Assembly: GCA_015680685.1 (NCBI GenBank)
Contig: MNCI01006062.1
Location: 7,015-71,014 of the forward strand
From: Gnetum montanum
Lineage: Eukaryota; Streptophyta; Gnetopsida; Gnetales; Gnetaceae
DNA: 64,000 nt
Reading direction: 5' to 3'
Positions 10,150 to 21,223 of this stretch are shown here, piece by piece. The notes under the pieces are model-generated. The model did not search any database. It was given only the letters and a program-made list of their open reading frames with translations, and had not been told where the DNA came from. The position numbers and the translations under genes are program-made. Every line of letters starts with the position of its first letter. The first letter of the stretch is position 1.

Positions 10150-11590
10150 GTTTGGTTAGTAAACATTTTTTCTTTGAAGTGAAGAAAAACTTATCAAAGA
10201 TGAAAAATGAAAAACTTGCTGGACCAAATAACATTCCTATAGAAGCTTGGAAAACATTGGGAGATACAAGAGTTTCTTAGCTAACACATTTACTTAACAA
10301 TTGAAGAAAAAGCTTTATTATTCCCATTTACAAAAATAAAGGAGATGTACAAAATCGCCAAAACTATAGAGGGATCAAGCTCATGAGCTATGCTATGAAG
10401 CTTTGGAAGAAAGTCATAGAGTAGCATCTCAGACTTGAATAAATAGTCTCAAAAAATAAATTTGGATTTATGCCACATAGATCTACTATAGAGGCTATTT
10501 TTTTATATGACAACTAATGGAGAAATTCAGAAAACATGGAAAGAATTTACATGTAATTTTCATTGACTTGGAAAAATCATATGACATAGTTCCTAGAGAT
10601 ATTATTTGATGGATCTTATGGAGGAAAAACATCCTTGATAAGTATATTAAAGTGATTCAAAATATGTATGAAAAAGCTATCACTAAAATTAGAATAGCTT
10701 GTGGAATAACATCCAATTTTCCATCATAGTAGATCTACATTAAGGTTTTGCACTTAGCTTGTACCTATTTGCTATTATTATGGATGAATTAATAAAAGAA
10801 ATACAAGATGAAATTCCTTTGTGCATGCTATTTGTAGATGATATTATGTTGGTGGATACATCTCAAGAAAATATTGCTACTAAAACAAAGAAGTAGAGAC
10901 ATGTTCTAGAATCAAAAGAGTTAAAAATTAGCAGAAGTAAGACAAAATATGTGGAATGAAATTTTAATGAAAGCATAAATAATGATACAATAGAAGTGAC
11001 TATTCAAGGCAACATAGTCCCTCATTACAAACAATTTTGATACCTAGGATCAATCCTTCAATCAGATGGTGAAATTGATAAAGATATAAGAAATAAAATT
11101 AAGGTAGGATAGTCAAAATGAAGATAAGTTAGTGATTTTCAATGTGATAAAAAGATACTAATAAAATTAAAGGGGAAATTTTATAGGATAACAGTTAGGC
11201 TTGCTATCTTTTATGGTGCTGAATGTTGAGTAGTACAAAAGAGGAATGAATAATAAATCAGTGTGGTAGAAATGTAAATGCTTCGATCAATGTTAAAAAT
11301 TACGAGAAGAGATAAACTACATAATAAAAGCATAAGAGGGAGACTTGAAGTAACTTCTATTGTAGATAAGCTATAAGAATGATGAATTATATGGTTTGGA
11401 CATGTTCAAAGAAGATCATACAATGAGCCTATAAGAAAAGGTTGCTACATCACTGTTATAGGAGAGCCACCCAAAGGAAGATCAAAAAAGATATGGAAAA
11501 AAGTAATCAAAGATGATTTGAAGAAACTACAAATAAACAAAGATAGAGCTCTTCATAGAGGTGACTGATGAAAAAGAACTCATGTAGCTA
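10150..11590 (+). pseudogene. RTE reverse transcriptase and C-terminal region
   Basis: Fragments in several frames give KLAGPNNIPIEAWK, IPIYKNKGDVQN with NYRGIKLMSYAMKLW, KFGFMPHRSTIEA, DLEKSYD-like text near 10565, and LFVDDIMLVD at about 10832, where VDD replaces the usual ADD catalytic motif. Downstream are IWFGHVQRRS, PPKGRSKKIWKKVIKDDL and the terminal HVAKP-like piece, which mark the RTE clade. Frame changes and stops are frequent. Normal role: target-primed reverse transcription. Confidence 0.75.
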
Positions 11591-11639
11591 AGCCTATTTG
11601 TTTGGGGCAAGGTTAGGATGAAGATAATGATGCTAATGT

Positions 11640-12255
11640 GGACATCCACTATTTATGTACCTGTTAAGCTACTTCATTGTTGATAAAGTAACTTAAGTGA
11701 ACATTCATCTTTAAAGTGTTATTATGCGTATTTATAGTTTTCACCTCTAATAACATGAATATATTGATTATGCTTATTGTAAATAGTAGAAGATAAATGA
11801 CATGTATTACTAAAATGTTGTGAAATAGATTTCTTCAAAAGAAAATGGAAAATCTTTGTTTAATTTTAATATGAGCTATTTAAGCTACTAGTGTTAGTTC
11901 TAAGGAATTATATATAGGATGTGTCCAACTTACATGACTATTGAACATATCTATTGTACTTAGTATTTATTATTACTGATGTATTTTACATAAGCTAATT
12001 GGTTTGATGGATCCTTTGGGTCTACATAGATGTAAGAAATTTCTTTTAACTTTAAATTTTTTAAGGTGATAGATCATTTAAATGCCTCTTTTTCCTTTTG
12101 TAAGCACTTGCATAAAAGGTAATTTATAAAAAAGGTCTTTAAAATGTTATAGAGATGCTTAAATATCTATATAAACATTTTTGGAAATGCGTTAAAAATA
12201 GTAGTTTTTGTTATGAGATACATATTTTCATATGTGGACCTATTAGTCTATTAAT
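11640..12255. other. AT-rich stretch between LINEs, no recognised feature
   Basis: No open frame over 60 codons, no LTR ends, and no repeat shared with other parts of the window were found. Confidence 0.4.
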
Positions 12256-12259
12256 AAGA

Positions 12260-12500
12260 TATTTTAAAATAACTAGATGATTTATGGTAGAATGTTATTG
12301 GGTAAATCTAACTTGAATAGTTGCACATATTTATTTTCTTTAACTCCTCTTTCAAGTATAAATTCTAGAATAGTATTTAAAACCTTACGAAAAATATTAC
12401 TAAGTATAATTAGTCTATAATTATTTATATGTTTTTATCTCTATTTTAAAAATATAATTGTATTATTGATGCACCCTTCCTTTTCTAAACCTACTTGCAT
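12260..12500 (-). pseudogene. Reverse transcriptase fragment of a third LINE type
   Basis: On the minus strand one frame reads INNYRLIILSNIFRKVLNTI and then LEFILERGVKENKYV, ending at a stop near 12290. The plus-strand fragment at 17175-17310 reads LNNYSLIVITNIFSKFLDTI at the same place, so both come from one family. The pattern corresponds to the 'NYRPI.L.N...K..E..L' motif upstream of the RT palm. It is distinct from the L1 and RTE copies in this window. Confidence 0.5.
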
Positions 12501-12960
12501 AGTGGAACTTAACTTATTTTAGCTGGTGTTCCATACCAATGGTCCTTTTGATTTAAGAATCTCTCTATTCAAGTTATTAACATAAGTCACTATCTTGATG
12601 TCAAAATTTTTATCTCTTGCATTATATCATTGAAAGAAATAAAGAGTGTATTATCATTTTTATAATAATTTTCCATTCTCTCATCACTATGACATAAAGT
12701 CGGATAAAACTTTTAATATCTTTAAGAGAGAGTATAATTTGTTTTTCTTTTTTTTTGAAGAAAGGTAAAGATAGTTTTATGATGGCTAAGACATATCTAA
12801 AAGATTGAAAGCTAATTACATGATCAACTATATTGAAGGTAGAATTAGAAATTCTAGGAACCTGTGAGGGTGGAAGGAGTTTCTTGCAAAAAAAAAAGAG
12901 TATCATTGACAAAATGAAAATCGATAATACTAAAGCAACCTTAAGTAGAGGTAATTTATT
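12500..12960. other. AT-rich stretch flanking the L1 LINE
   Basis: This may be the 3' untranslated region of the minus-strand L1 copy, but no poly(A) tail or target duplication is clear. The 96-codon minus-strand frame at 12622-12912 has no recognisable motif. Confidence 0.35.
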
Positions 12961-12964
12961 TGAT

Positions 12965-13990
12965 GAGTTTATTGTTGTTTGAATTTCTTGATAATAGGAC
13001 CAAGTCCTTTTATGGCTATAAGAAATAAATAAGTAAATATTGGATCTTCTTGTTGTACCTCATTCATGGTCATAAAGTCTTCCATATGTTCAATTCTATT
13101 GGGTAGCACTGAATTATCAATTTCTATAAATCTTGGGGCATACCTATGTTTCACTTATTTTGGGTTCCAACACCCCCATAAAGTCTTCCATATGTTGTCC
13201 ATTAACCAAAAATAAGATGCGAGTACCTTTATAACATTGACTAAGCTTACAAATCTAATGATATGGAAAAGCAAACCTAGTTACAATCATGTCAAGATAT
13301 TCCTAAGAAATTTTATCATAAGCTTTGCTTATGTACAATTTCAAAATAGCACTTGGATTTTTTTTGAAGATGAGATAAAAGAAGAATCTCTTATAAAAGA
13401 AGAACTTGGTCTAAAAGGCATTGTCCGATAACAAATCTAGCTTGTTTAAAGAAGATTTTTGATTAAAGAATTTCGTTAACTTTATTAGTCATAAAATTGG
13501 AGATAATTTGTAAATGGTTGTTCATAAATTGAGAGGCCTAAAATGTTTAATATTTAGAGCTTCCATCTTATTAGGTAAAAGAGAGATGTATGTAAAATAT
13601 TAAATTCACTAAGAAGATTATTGATACTCCAAAATTTGAATACAATATTACAAATATCTTTCTTCACAAAATCCTATAAATTTTTTAAAAATTAAATAGA
13701 AAACCATTCATACCTAGGAATATGTTATTTGCCATAATGTGAATTCTATTTATAACTTCTTTAGAAGATGATGTCATATTAAGAATGTGAATATTCTAAG
13801 TAAATATTTTAGCATACATGACCTCAAACACTTTCTATAGAGCATTCTAATCAACGACTAAACTTTTATCCAAAAGATCTTGATAGAAATTCAAATAAAT
13901 ATTATAACTTTGAATAAGATTAGAAGTGACTATTCTATCTACCCATTTCAATTATAGAATCCTAGACTTGGCATGCCTAATTAAAGCATA
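12965..13990 (-). pseudogene. L1 reverse transcriptase domain
   Basis: In order on the minus strand: ANNIFLGMNGFLFNF (like KAPGPDGF..FF), QIISNFMTNKVNEIL with KQARFVIGQC (like YKIISK...QAFVPGR), KLYISKAYDKIS (like KLDMSKAYDRV, the first palm Asp), an LVNGQ piece, and EVQQEDPIFTYLFLIAIKGL (like GLRQGDPLSPYLF). The ADD box is not visible. A short duplicated piece, AAAGTCTTCCATATGTT, occurs at 13073 and 13179. Dead copy. Confidence 0.65.
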
Positions 13991-14549
13991 CTAGTGGAAG
14001 AAAAACATTAGCATCAGCTTTAAAAGCCATTTTTTTTGAATCTCTTCTTTTAAAAAATAGTTTCTTGTTATTTAGTATTCTTCAAAGATTAAACAAGTTC
14101 GCCTTCATGTTCTTGGAGATCCTAAGACCAATCCATAATTTTTATTTTCTGTTAGAGTTCATTTAATTAATTCAACAAATCTTTCTTGTGTTGATGCTAA
14201 TTAAGAGGATGCTCTTTTCTCCAAGTTATCATAGCATAATAGATTTTTGTCAATTTCTAATGAACCTTGAATGCAACAATTCCTGAAATTTTTTGATCCC
14301 ACTCATGTTGTACAATTTTTTTTCATACTATCTAATTAATTCCAAGAATTTTCCCATCAAAAAATTGGTTTTTGATACAAAACTTTCATATTTAGTAAGT
14401 TGGGCCAATAATCTGAATAAGTGTAAGGAAGACAATAAGCAATTATGATATTGAAACATTAGTAGCAAGAAACTGAAGCCAAAAACCTGTATAATTTACA
14501 TAAAAATCGATCTACACCTTGACATTGATTTGACCATGTATATAAACCA

Positions 14550-15040
14550 CTAATCAAAAGAACCTCTAGCAAAGCCAAAAAATTCATTGCATCTAGAGGA
14601 AGAATGGGCAACCATATTTAGACATCCCCTAAGCTTCTCTATAGAACTTAAAACAAAGTTAAAATCCCCAAAAAAGGACATCCAAATTGGGATATGTTAA
14701 AATTTAGATAAAAAATGATCCCAAAAAGTGGCCCTACCTCAAACCTTGGAAGGACCATAAACATTGATCAAAATCCAAGTAGGTGAACCTAAAACGTTGA
14801 TTACCAACAAATTAAACTTAGACTACAACAAAGACATCAAAAAATCAAAATTTTAAATAATTCAAAAACCACCAAAGTTTAAATAATTCAAAAACCACCA
14901 AAGTGACCATAATAACTTACAAAACAAAAGCCACATTATGAAAAAAGATGATAAATAATAGTCATACTTTGCATATCAACCATTTTAGTTTCTTGTGGAC
15001 ACAAAAAAATTCTCCACCTTTTTAGAAAATCATTAGGATT
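14550..15040 (-). pseudogene. L1 endonuclease domain
   Basis: Minus-strand translation gives CPQETKMVDMQS (the catalytic QE motif), then SPTWILINVYGPSKV, ATFWDHFLSKF and FFGDFNFVLSSIEKLRGC (the GDFN motif and following E..G), then SRCNEFFGF. These are the ordered motifs of plant L1 endonucleases. A 26-base tandem duplication lies within (14852-14903). Broken by stops. Confidence 0.7.
14852..14903. repeat. 26-bp perfect tandem duplication
   Basis: The unit starting TTTAAATAATTC at 14852 is repeated exactly at 14878. It is a local slippage event inside the L1 endonuclease remnant. Confidence 0.8.
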
Positions 15041-15954
15041 TGATAGTTTGTTGGTAAGGGGGCAGCAAGAGCCCTCTTACATTCTAGCTAAGAATCTTTA
15101 TTTGGAGTTGGAGGAAGAGGCTTCTTCATGCCTTTTTCTGAGAGCACCTAAACAACGTAATCTTAATTGCACTTGTTTTTCCCTTTATTATTGCATGGTT
15201 TGTAGCCAATATTAATAGCTTGATTGGGAACTAAAGAAGATAGATTTGAATTCAAGGGTGGAATATTAAGAGCCAAAGCTACAATCTATGTTGGTGTGGA
15301 GTTAGGATCTCAAGGAATCAACTCTTGCATCTAGGAATTAGGCTTCAACACTAATTTTTCTTCTTGTTCTAATGAGTGCATTACCTTATTGAGGATTGAG
15401 GTAATTATTTTGAGGGATTTAGTTAAAATATTAGATTATGTTTGATAATGACCTTGCTTCAGCCTCCAAATCTTAGAGCCATAATGAGTATAGTCAATTT
15501 GAAAAAGAAAATGTTTGAATTCATTCCATCAAAAGGAAATCTACATATTTAAAACATTTTTTTAATTCATATATATGTAAGCTCTTTTATTTTTGCAAGG
15601 AAAATCCTTCCCATCTAAAAACAAAACAAAGTCCCAAGGTTCCAAAACTTGATGAAGTATAGAAATATTCCAAAGAATTAAATTCAAATTAGGTAGAGAA
15701 ATCCAACAATAAATAATAAGAAATTAGTTTTAATTCCATTTGAAGTAGCTTGGAGACCAAGGGTAAAAAAAACCAACTAGGTACCTTATAAAATTAATTA
15801 TCTCCAAAAGACAAGTGCAAATGTATGCCAACAAATAATAAAAAATTGATATAGTATCCATTACCTAAAACACTCATATTTGCACTTATGATGACCTTAT
15901 CATTTTTGGATCTAAATTCAATCCCATGATTAATCTATCTAACCAACAATTACC

Positions 15955-16170
15955 TAATCCTATAAACAAAGGTTGCTACATCATTGTTCTATGAAAGTCA
16001 CTAAAAGAAATACCAAACAAGACATGGGAAAAAAATAATTAAGGATGATTTGAAGAAACAACAAATAAACAAAGATCTAGCTCTTCATAGAGGAAAAATG
16101 TAATAAAAAAACTTATGTACATGACTCCATTCCATTGAGACAAGTTTTGGATGATGATAATATATGCTAC
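15955..16170 (+). mobile_element. 5'-truncated RTE LINE 3' end
   Basis: GGTTGCTACATCA, GACATGGGAAAAAAATAATT, GATGATTTGAAGAAAC and AGCTCTTCATAGAGG align with 11440-11610 of the RTE element in the same order, covering the last coding segment and tail. Truncation at the 5' end is usual for LINE insertions. Confidence 0.7.
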
Positions 16171-16384
16171 CAATCATTGTTATTAAAAACATCCTCTTAT
16201 TCCTCCAAATTCACATCTTGCATTGCAAAATTTATGCCAAAATTTTTGAAATCCTTGTCAACATCCCTACGTTGCATCCTTGTACCTTACTTTCAGTAGT
16301 TTTAAATAACTAAAATTCCAATAAAAAATGTTCAAATCTAGATTTTTAATCCTTGATTTTTCAAATTTAATTTCTTGCATTTTT

Positions 16385-17090
16385 ATCATTTGTAATAAAC
16401 TACTCTATCTATGTTTGATAGATTCCCTATTCCTAGTCCAAATTATATTTTTATATGATTTGATAATTTGTTCTTCTCTTACCTTGAATTAAATGTCAAA
16501 CACATTTGAGATCTTTTTTTATAATTTGTAATGAACTAGTCTATCTTTGTCCAACAAATTTCCTCTTCTTCATATAAAATAAAGTTTTATTATATTCATA
16601 GTCTTTGGTGACTTTTAAATCTTCAATAAGATTCTAGCTAGCTTACAATCTTCAACAAACCATTATTGATTATTTGTATATTTTGATTTGGAAATATTGA
16701 GGGTAGTTGTGATTGGAGCTTTTGTAAGACTTATATTTAGATTCTAAATCTTCTAAATTTTATGTTTTTTCAATATCTTTGAAAGAGAAATCATAGCTCA
16801 TTTTAATTTTTAAATTAAATACTAAAAATAGGTGTGATCCTGTATTATCATTTGAAATAAACTAGTCTATCTTTGGTTGATAAATTGTTGTTTCTTAGTC
16901 TAAATTAGATTTTTTTATGATTTGATAATCTCTAGTAACTTTCAAGTATTTACAAAATTGGAGCCATCATACACTCTTCATCCAATCATTGTTGATTATA
17001 TGTATTTTGGATTTTAGAAATATTAAGAGCAATTGTAATTAGAGTTTGTATAAGATTCAAATTTGTGGCAAAATACCTAAATGAAAAAGA
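16385..17090. repeat. Degenerate repeat, three copies
   Basis: ATTTGTAATAAACTA.TCTATCT followed by a GATAAATT-like stretch occurs at 16389, 16522 and 16851. A second shared block, CAACAAACCATTATTGATTA-like, occurs at 16655 and 16985. Copies are diverged and spaced unequally (133 and 329 bases). No coding signal. Confidence 0.5.
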
Positions 17091-17139
17091 CCATTAGTAT
17101 AAAATTCCATCTAGAAGAAGTTATATTTGGTTGTGCAAG

Positions 17140-18070
17140 CGGAGTTAGAAAAGAAATGATACATCAATAAAGTGATTATGTTGTTTAAAAAAGGATATAA
17201 AAAAGATTTAAATAATTATAGTCTAATTGTAATTACCAATATTTTTTCCAAGTTTTTAGATACTATTCTAGATTCTATGCTTAAAAGATGGGCTAAAGAA
17301 AATCAAACACATGCAATTTAATAAGAAAGATTTAGGCATGAACATTTTATTATAGATCATCCCATCACTTTAAAATACTTTGTCAATAAAGCAAAAGGTC
17401 CACAGAAAGGAACATTTATATATTTTGTAGATTTTTCTAAGAACTTTGATTTAATTATTTGAAGAAAGTTATGGAGGTGCTTTATCAAATAAATATTAGA
17501 AATAGATAGGAGAAATTTAAAAGCTTTTATTCCCTAATTAATTCAAATTCAATAGAAAAATAAAATATTATATTATGCTGCTTGAAGTATATATAATGCT
17601 TTTAGAAGTTGAAGCTATTTGTTATTTTATAGACTCTACTTATAATCTTTCAAAGTCTTCATTAGATAAGTACTCTAAAAAGGTGATGGAAATCCATGAT
17701 AAAGAATGGCTTCATAGGGAAGTTCTATGTCTTCACAAATATAATATTCAAAATTACAATCTTTATTTTGATCCTAAGCAAGTTTACAAAATTGGTAAAA
17801 CAAGCATTATTTCAAAAACATTGAAAACATATATAACATAAAAAATACTCCTATTTGATTAATATTAGGGGAGGCTTTAAATGTAAGGCAAGCTATTTAT
17901 TTGTTGTTATTCCTTATCATTTACAATGCATAGAACACAAATAAGAGCTCATCATTTGAGAGTTGAAATAGGTAGATGGATCAAAATTCCTTGTGAAGAA
18001 CAAATATACTAACTTGGCAGTATAAATTGTTAACATCTTTGATGTGTTAAAATCTTAAAAATAGAGAACT
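17140..18070 (+). pseudogene. Third LINE type: RT and C-terminal fragment
   Basis: One frame gives VIMLFKKGYKKDLNNYSLIV, ITNIFSKFLDTILDSMLKRW, a HFIIDHPITLKYF piece (like RSTIDHIFTL) and GTFIYFVDFSKNFDLI (like FVDF.KAFD, the first palm Asp). About 500 bases on, RTQIRAHHLRVEIGRWIKIP followed by CEEQIY resembles the 'SHKL.IE.GRY...PREERLC' closing region of several LINE clades best known from animals. Part of the middle is open (17575-17841). It matches the minus-strand fragment at 12260-12500. Clade uncertain; not L1 or RTE by these motifs. Confidence 0.5.
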
Positions 18071-19174
18071 TGTTTATGTATCTTTGAGATCCTTATAGAC
18101 CCAAGAAATATGAGTTTGTCACATCAAGAAGATCAAGAAGTTAGAAGGATTTGGTGAATAATTGTGCAATACCATGGAAGAAAATGTGAAGAATACGAGA
18201 AAGCACAAAGGGCATGATATGTCCTAAGCATACTAGAGACATCTCATGATTTCTCAAGATGTCTCAGAACAAGATGAGATGTCTCTACTAAGACCTTAGT
18301 TCTCAATAGGAGACATCCTTGGAGACATCTCACCCATGACTAAGATGTCTAAATCCTATTTAATATGTCTCACTCAAAAAAAGTGAGATGACACTTACCT
18401 TAAGCAAGAAATCTCACGTAATTATTTTTGAGCCATTGTAATGATTCCAACAAGCATCTAGCAAGGAACAAACCTATAAAGGGATGAAAAAATCAAGAGT
18501 AAGAATTATGTACATACTTATGAAGTTAATATCTTTATCTCATCTATCTTTTGAGGTATTGAACGAGCATTGTATATATCTTTGTGTAGTTAAGATCCTC
18601 ATCTCCTTTATCTTCTATTATGAATTTGCATTGAGCTTAAAGTAGAAAATCTAAAAAGTTAGTTCAATTCTTCCTTGTCTTTCATTCCATTGTAATCTAT
18701 CCCTAAGGAATTGTGTGTATTATTGATACACATACTTTGTAAGACCTTAAGGTTAAACCTTGAGGGGTTGGATGTGTTTCTTGAGGGAAAGCATGAGTTT
18801 TGAGACATGAGATTCTAATTTTCCTAAGTGATTAGATAAGTTTCTTGAAAGAAATCATCTTTAGAAGAGCCTAAGAGTTAGTTGAGACTAGAGGATCTAT
18901 TTAATGTAAGGCCTTGGATGAATTTCTTGACAAAAATCATCCTTAGAGAAGCCTGAGAACTTGTTGATAATTGAGGGTTTGTTGTAACTAAAGCCTTGTA
19001 TTGGTTGTGATGTCCTTAAAATCACATTTTAAGTAACAAAGTCTAGAGGTGTGCAAGGATTCTATCTTCCGAGTATGAAAGTATCCAACTTGTGGAACTA
19101 CATCTGTAGCATGAAGACATAGGCATTGTGGGATTACACTTATGCACACCCCCCTTCTAGGTTCCTAATCTTCA
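18043..19174 (+). mobile_element. Ty1/copia 5' LTR
   Basis: The right end is firm: it stops at CTTCA (19174), two bases before a copia primer site and just before a copia gag start. The left end at TGTGTTAAAATC (18043) is a guess. It carries the AGACATCTC motif array (18215-18400) and the AACAAAGTCTAGAGGTGTGCA block (19039) shared with the LTR at 5401-6306. No downstream LTR of this copy is in the window. Confidence 0.65.
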
Positions 19175-19176
19175 AG

Positions 19177-19188
19177 TGGTATTAGAGC
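19177..19188 (+). other. Copia primer-binding site (initiator Met tRNA type)
   Basis: TGGTATTAGAGC differs at one base from TGGTATCAGAGC, the usual plant copia site complementary to the initiator methionine tRNA 3' end. Confidence 0.8.
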
Positions 19189-19229
19189 TCTAGTACTCAT
19201 GGTGTAAGTGTTACAATTCAGAGTAAACT

Positions 19230-19352
19230 ATGGAGGGATAATCTAACAACAAGCTGACAGTGTTTGATGGAATTGACTTTTGATACTAAAAAGCTCAAAT
19301 GCAGGAGTTCCTTGAATCCATGAAGTTTGAAGTCTAGTTGCAATACCACTAA
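19230..19352 (+). pseudogene. Copia gag N-terminal fragment
   Basis: The frame from ATG 19230 contains NKLTVFDGID followed by KAQMQEFLESM, matching the N-terminal 'L.FDG.NY..W...M...L' pattern of copia Gag. Four stops fall within 41 codons and the similarity ends at about 19352, so only the first part of the coding region remains. Confidence 0.65.
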
Positions 19353-20287
19353 GATTCTTAGAAAGAGTAGAATTTTTATCTTTTATTCTTACATTGGTTT
19401 TGTAGTTTGCACATGGCTTAATAGAGGATCTTGCATTTTTCCTTTATCTAGAGTATGTGATATTTTGTCCTTATTTAGCATTTTGGAATGATACTTAGTA
19501 ATTAGTGTAACTATACTTTGAGTTTATTTTAATACGCCTTACTTCTTTATGATGATGTTTGACATGAGACTTTATAAATGCATGATCATTATCTTGAGTG
19601 GCATAAGACGTTATTAATAGTTTTTCTTGCATGAGATTTAATTATTGGTTAATTTAGATTAACATCCTACTAATGTGATTTTTATTTCATAAGTCTCACC
19701 TTATTATATTTATGGTTAATATGAGATTTTATATGTTTATATATTTTTTAATATTTTAATGATCATCTTTTGATGCTAACCCTATTGTCTTTGGATAAGG
19801 ATAGGATGATTGGATGTGATTCGTGCTAAAGATGATGTTTATCTTGGCTAAAGATGATGTTTATCATTGTCTTGAATTTGTTACATTTAATGTTTTAGGT
19901 TAAGACTTTCTAGAATGCAAGTGAAAGAATGTATAATTTTCCATTTATAAGTAGATTATGGGTTTCTCTCTTAATCATCATGTTCATCTATATCTTCTAC
20001 TATATTGAGTTTGTTGGTGCTTTGTGCTTAGGATCTTTAGAGACTTTTTCATTAGTGGGGAATATCTTATTGGTTTAGGAAGGTAGTGGATTTGATCTTT
20101 GATTCAAATTCCTTCTTATATGTATTGCTAATGTTTCTTTTTGATGCCTCTTCCAAGTCTTATGATTGTTAGAGTTACCTTAGCTATCAGATCATGGTGG
20201 ATAGTGGCTAATTTAGATGTGGTAGAAGCTATATAAGATGCAAGTGGTGTCACCTCAATAGTAGTAAATAATCTTGACATGGTATGG
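19353..20287. other. Flank of element A, no gene recognised
   Basis: AT-rich sequence with no open frame of note. A 22-base unit GCTAAAGATGATGTTTATC is tandemly duplicated at 19827-19871. The last five bases of the flank plus 20292 give the GATAT target site of element A. Confidence 0.45.
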
Positions 20288-20389
20288 GATATTAATGAAC
20301 AGCGATATTGGGGCTACAATATCGCATCCGCGATATCGGAGCTCGACAAGCGATATTGAGCATCTGATGTCGGGACTTGCCTCGTCACC

Positions 20390-20397
20390 TATAAATA
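20390..20397 (+). promoter_or_regulatory. TATA box of element A
   Basis: TATAAATA directly follows the GATATC cluster and is placed identically in families B (38876), C (53750) and D (minus strand, 63794-63787). Confidence 0.75.
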
Positions 20398-20702
20398 AGA
20401 GGTGGGCATGCTTGGTTTGCATAGTTAGTCTTAGTCCCATACCCGAACTCTTGCAGTTTTTCTTCCTCAGAGTTAGAATTATTTCTGAGTGCTTGCAGTA
20501 GGAGTAATAAAGTGAATAGATCTTTATTCGAGCATTGTGTACCTAAGCACACCTTGTGGCTAGAAATAAAGATGAACTTTGTGATAAACCTTGCAGCATT
20601 CAGAATAGCTTATTTAATGTTATTTACAGTTATTTAATGCTTTCCTTAGTTAATTAATGTTCTCTCTCTTACCTTGTTAACTCTCCCAAGTAAGCACACT
20701 CA

Positions 20703-20815
20703 GTACGACCACTTTAAGCATGCGTGCAACACTTGGTAACCCAATAACAATTAGCGTTTGGTAATCCTAGTAGTGTTGCACTAGTTTAGGATGTCTACGA
20801 CAAGTGGGAATGGGT
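20703..20815 (+). other. U5 nested-hairpin module, element A
   Basis: GTACGAC is followed by stem P2 CCACTT (20709-20714), pairing AAGTGG (20802-20807), and inner stem P3 TGCAACAC (20725-20732), pairing GTGTTGCA (20773-20780) perfectly. The loop-side constants (TTGGTAACCCA, TTGGTAATCCTAG) and closing GGGTGCTG match the other families. It lies downstream of the poly(A) signal, so it would be in the 5' leader RNA only. Confidence 0.7.
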
Positions 20816-21116
20816 GCTGGTATTAGGACTAGTTAGAGCATAGTCGATTAGTTAAATTTAATTAGTTACTTAATTAGTTCACTTCTCCCTTTATAGCACT
20901 AGGACATAAAACATCAGAAAATATATAAAAATCATATACCTCAAGTTTACTAACCATACAATCGCATTATACAAGTAAGCTTGGGAAGACAATGATTGAC
21001 TAACCTGTCCGAGTTCTATGAAGGCGCATAAGCACTTAGTCCTTGGGATTTGACTGGATTGTATGTGTATGCTCGTATTCATATGGTTGAGTGTAGGGAT
21101 ACCTCGCTACTCATCA

Positions 21117-21135
21117 TTGGCACCATTTCCAGGGA
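21117..21135 (+). other. Primer-binding site of element A (decayed)
   Basis: TTGGCACCATTTCCAGGGA starts right after the LTR. It is a mutated form of TTGGCGCCGTTGCCGGGG, the site complementary to Asp tRNA used by plant Athila/Tat elements. Confidence 0.8.
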
Positions 21136-21223
21136 CTTTTTTGTTTGTGCGCTAGCTAGAACTTAGCAAATCTTCCCATCGTTGGAACAAATCCTTAGGG
21201 TTGGTTATCTTACAATTATTGAA

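Larger units (their letters stand above)
8820..11640 (+). mobile_element. RTE-type LINE, near full length, decayed
   Basis: An endonuclease domain is followed by a reverse transcriptase and the C-terminal region typical of plant RTE elements, colinear over 2.8 kb. The 3' end (TTTGGGGCAAGGTTAGGATG near 11605) resembles the family tail. A 5'-truncated copy of its last 200 bases lies at 15955-16170. Multiple stops and frameshifts show it is dead. No target duplication was found at the ends. Confidence 0.8.
12960..15900 (-). mobile_element. L1-type LINE, decayed, minus strand
   Basis: Endonuclease (about 15030-14550) and reverse transcriptase (about 13990-12965) signatures lie in the correct order on the minus strand. 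The 15100-15900 part may contain the first ORF; a Trp/Pro-containing stretch near 15780-15600 is only suggestive. Frames are broken throughout. The ends are not defined by target duplications. Confidence 0.65.
20293..21116 (+). mobile_element. 5' LTR of element A
   Basis: It starts TAATGAACAG (TGATGA decayed by one base) and ends CTCATCA. It contains a GATATC/GATATTG palindrome cluster (20303-20370), a TATAAATA box (20390-20397) about 97 bases from the LTR start, an AATAAA signal (20565-20570), and a hairpin module in U5 (20703-20815). The 3' LTR aligns over its whole length. Confidence 0.93.

Noticed and set aside
5401-19174. The two copia LTRs as the two ends of one element
   Set aside because: The right-hand LTR is followed by a primer site and gag start, so it is a 5' LTR; nothing between the two looks like copia pol.
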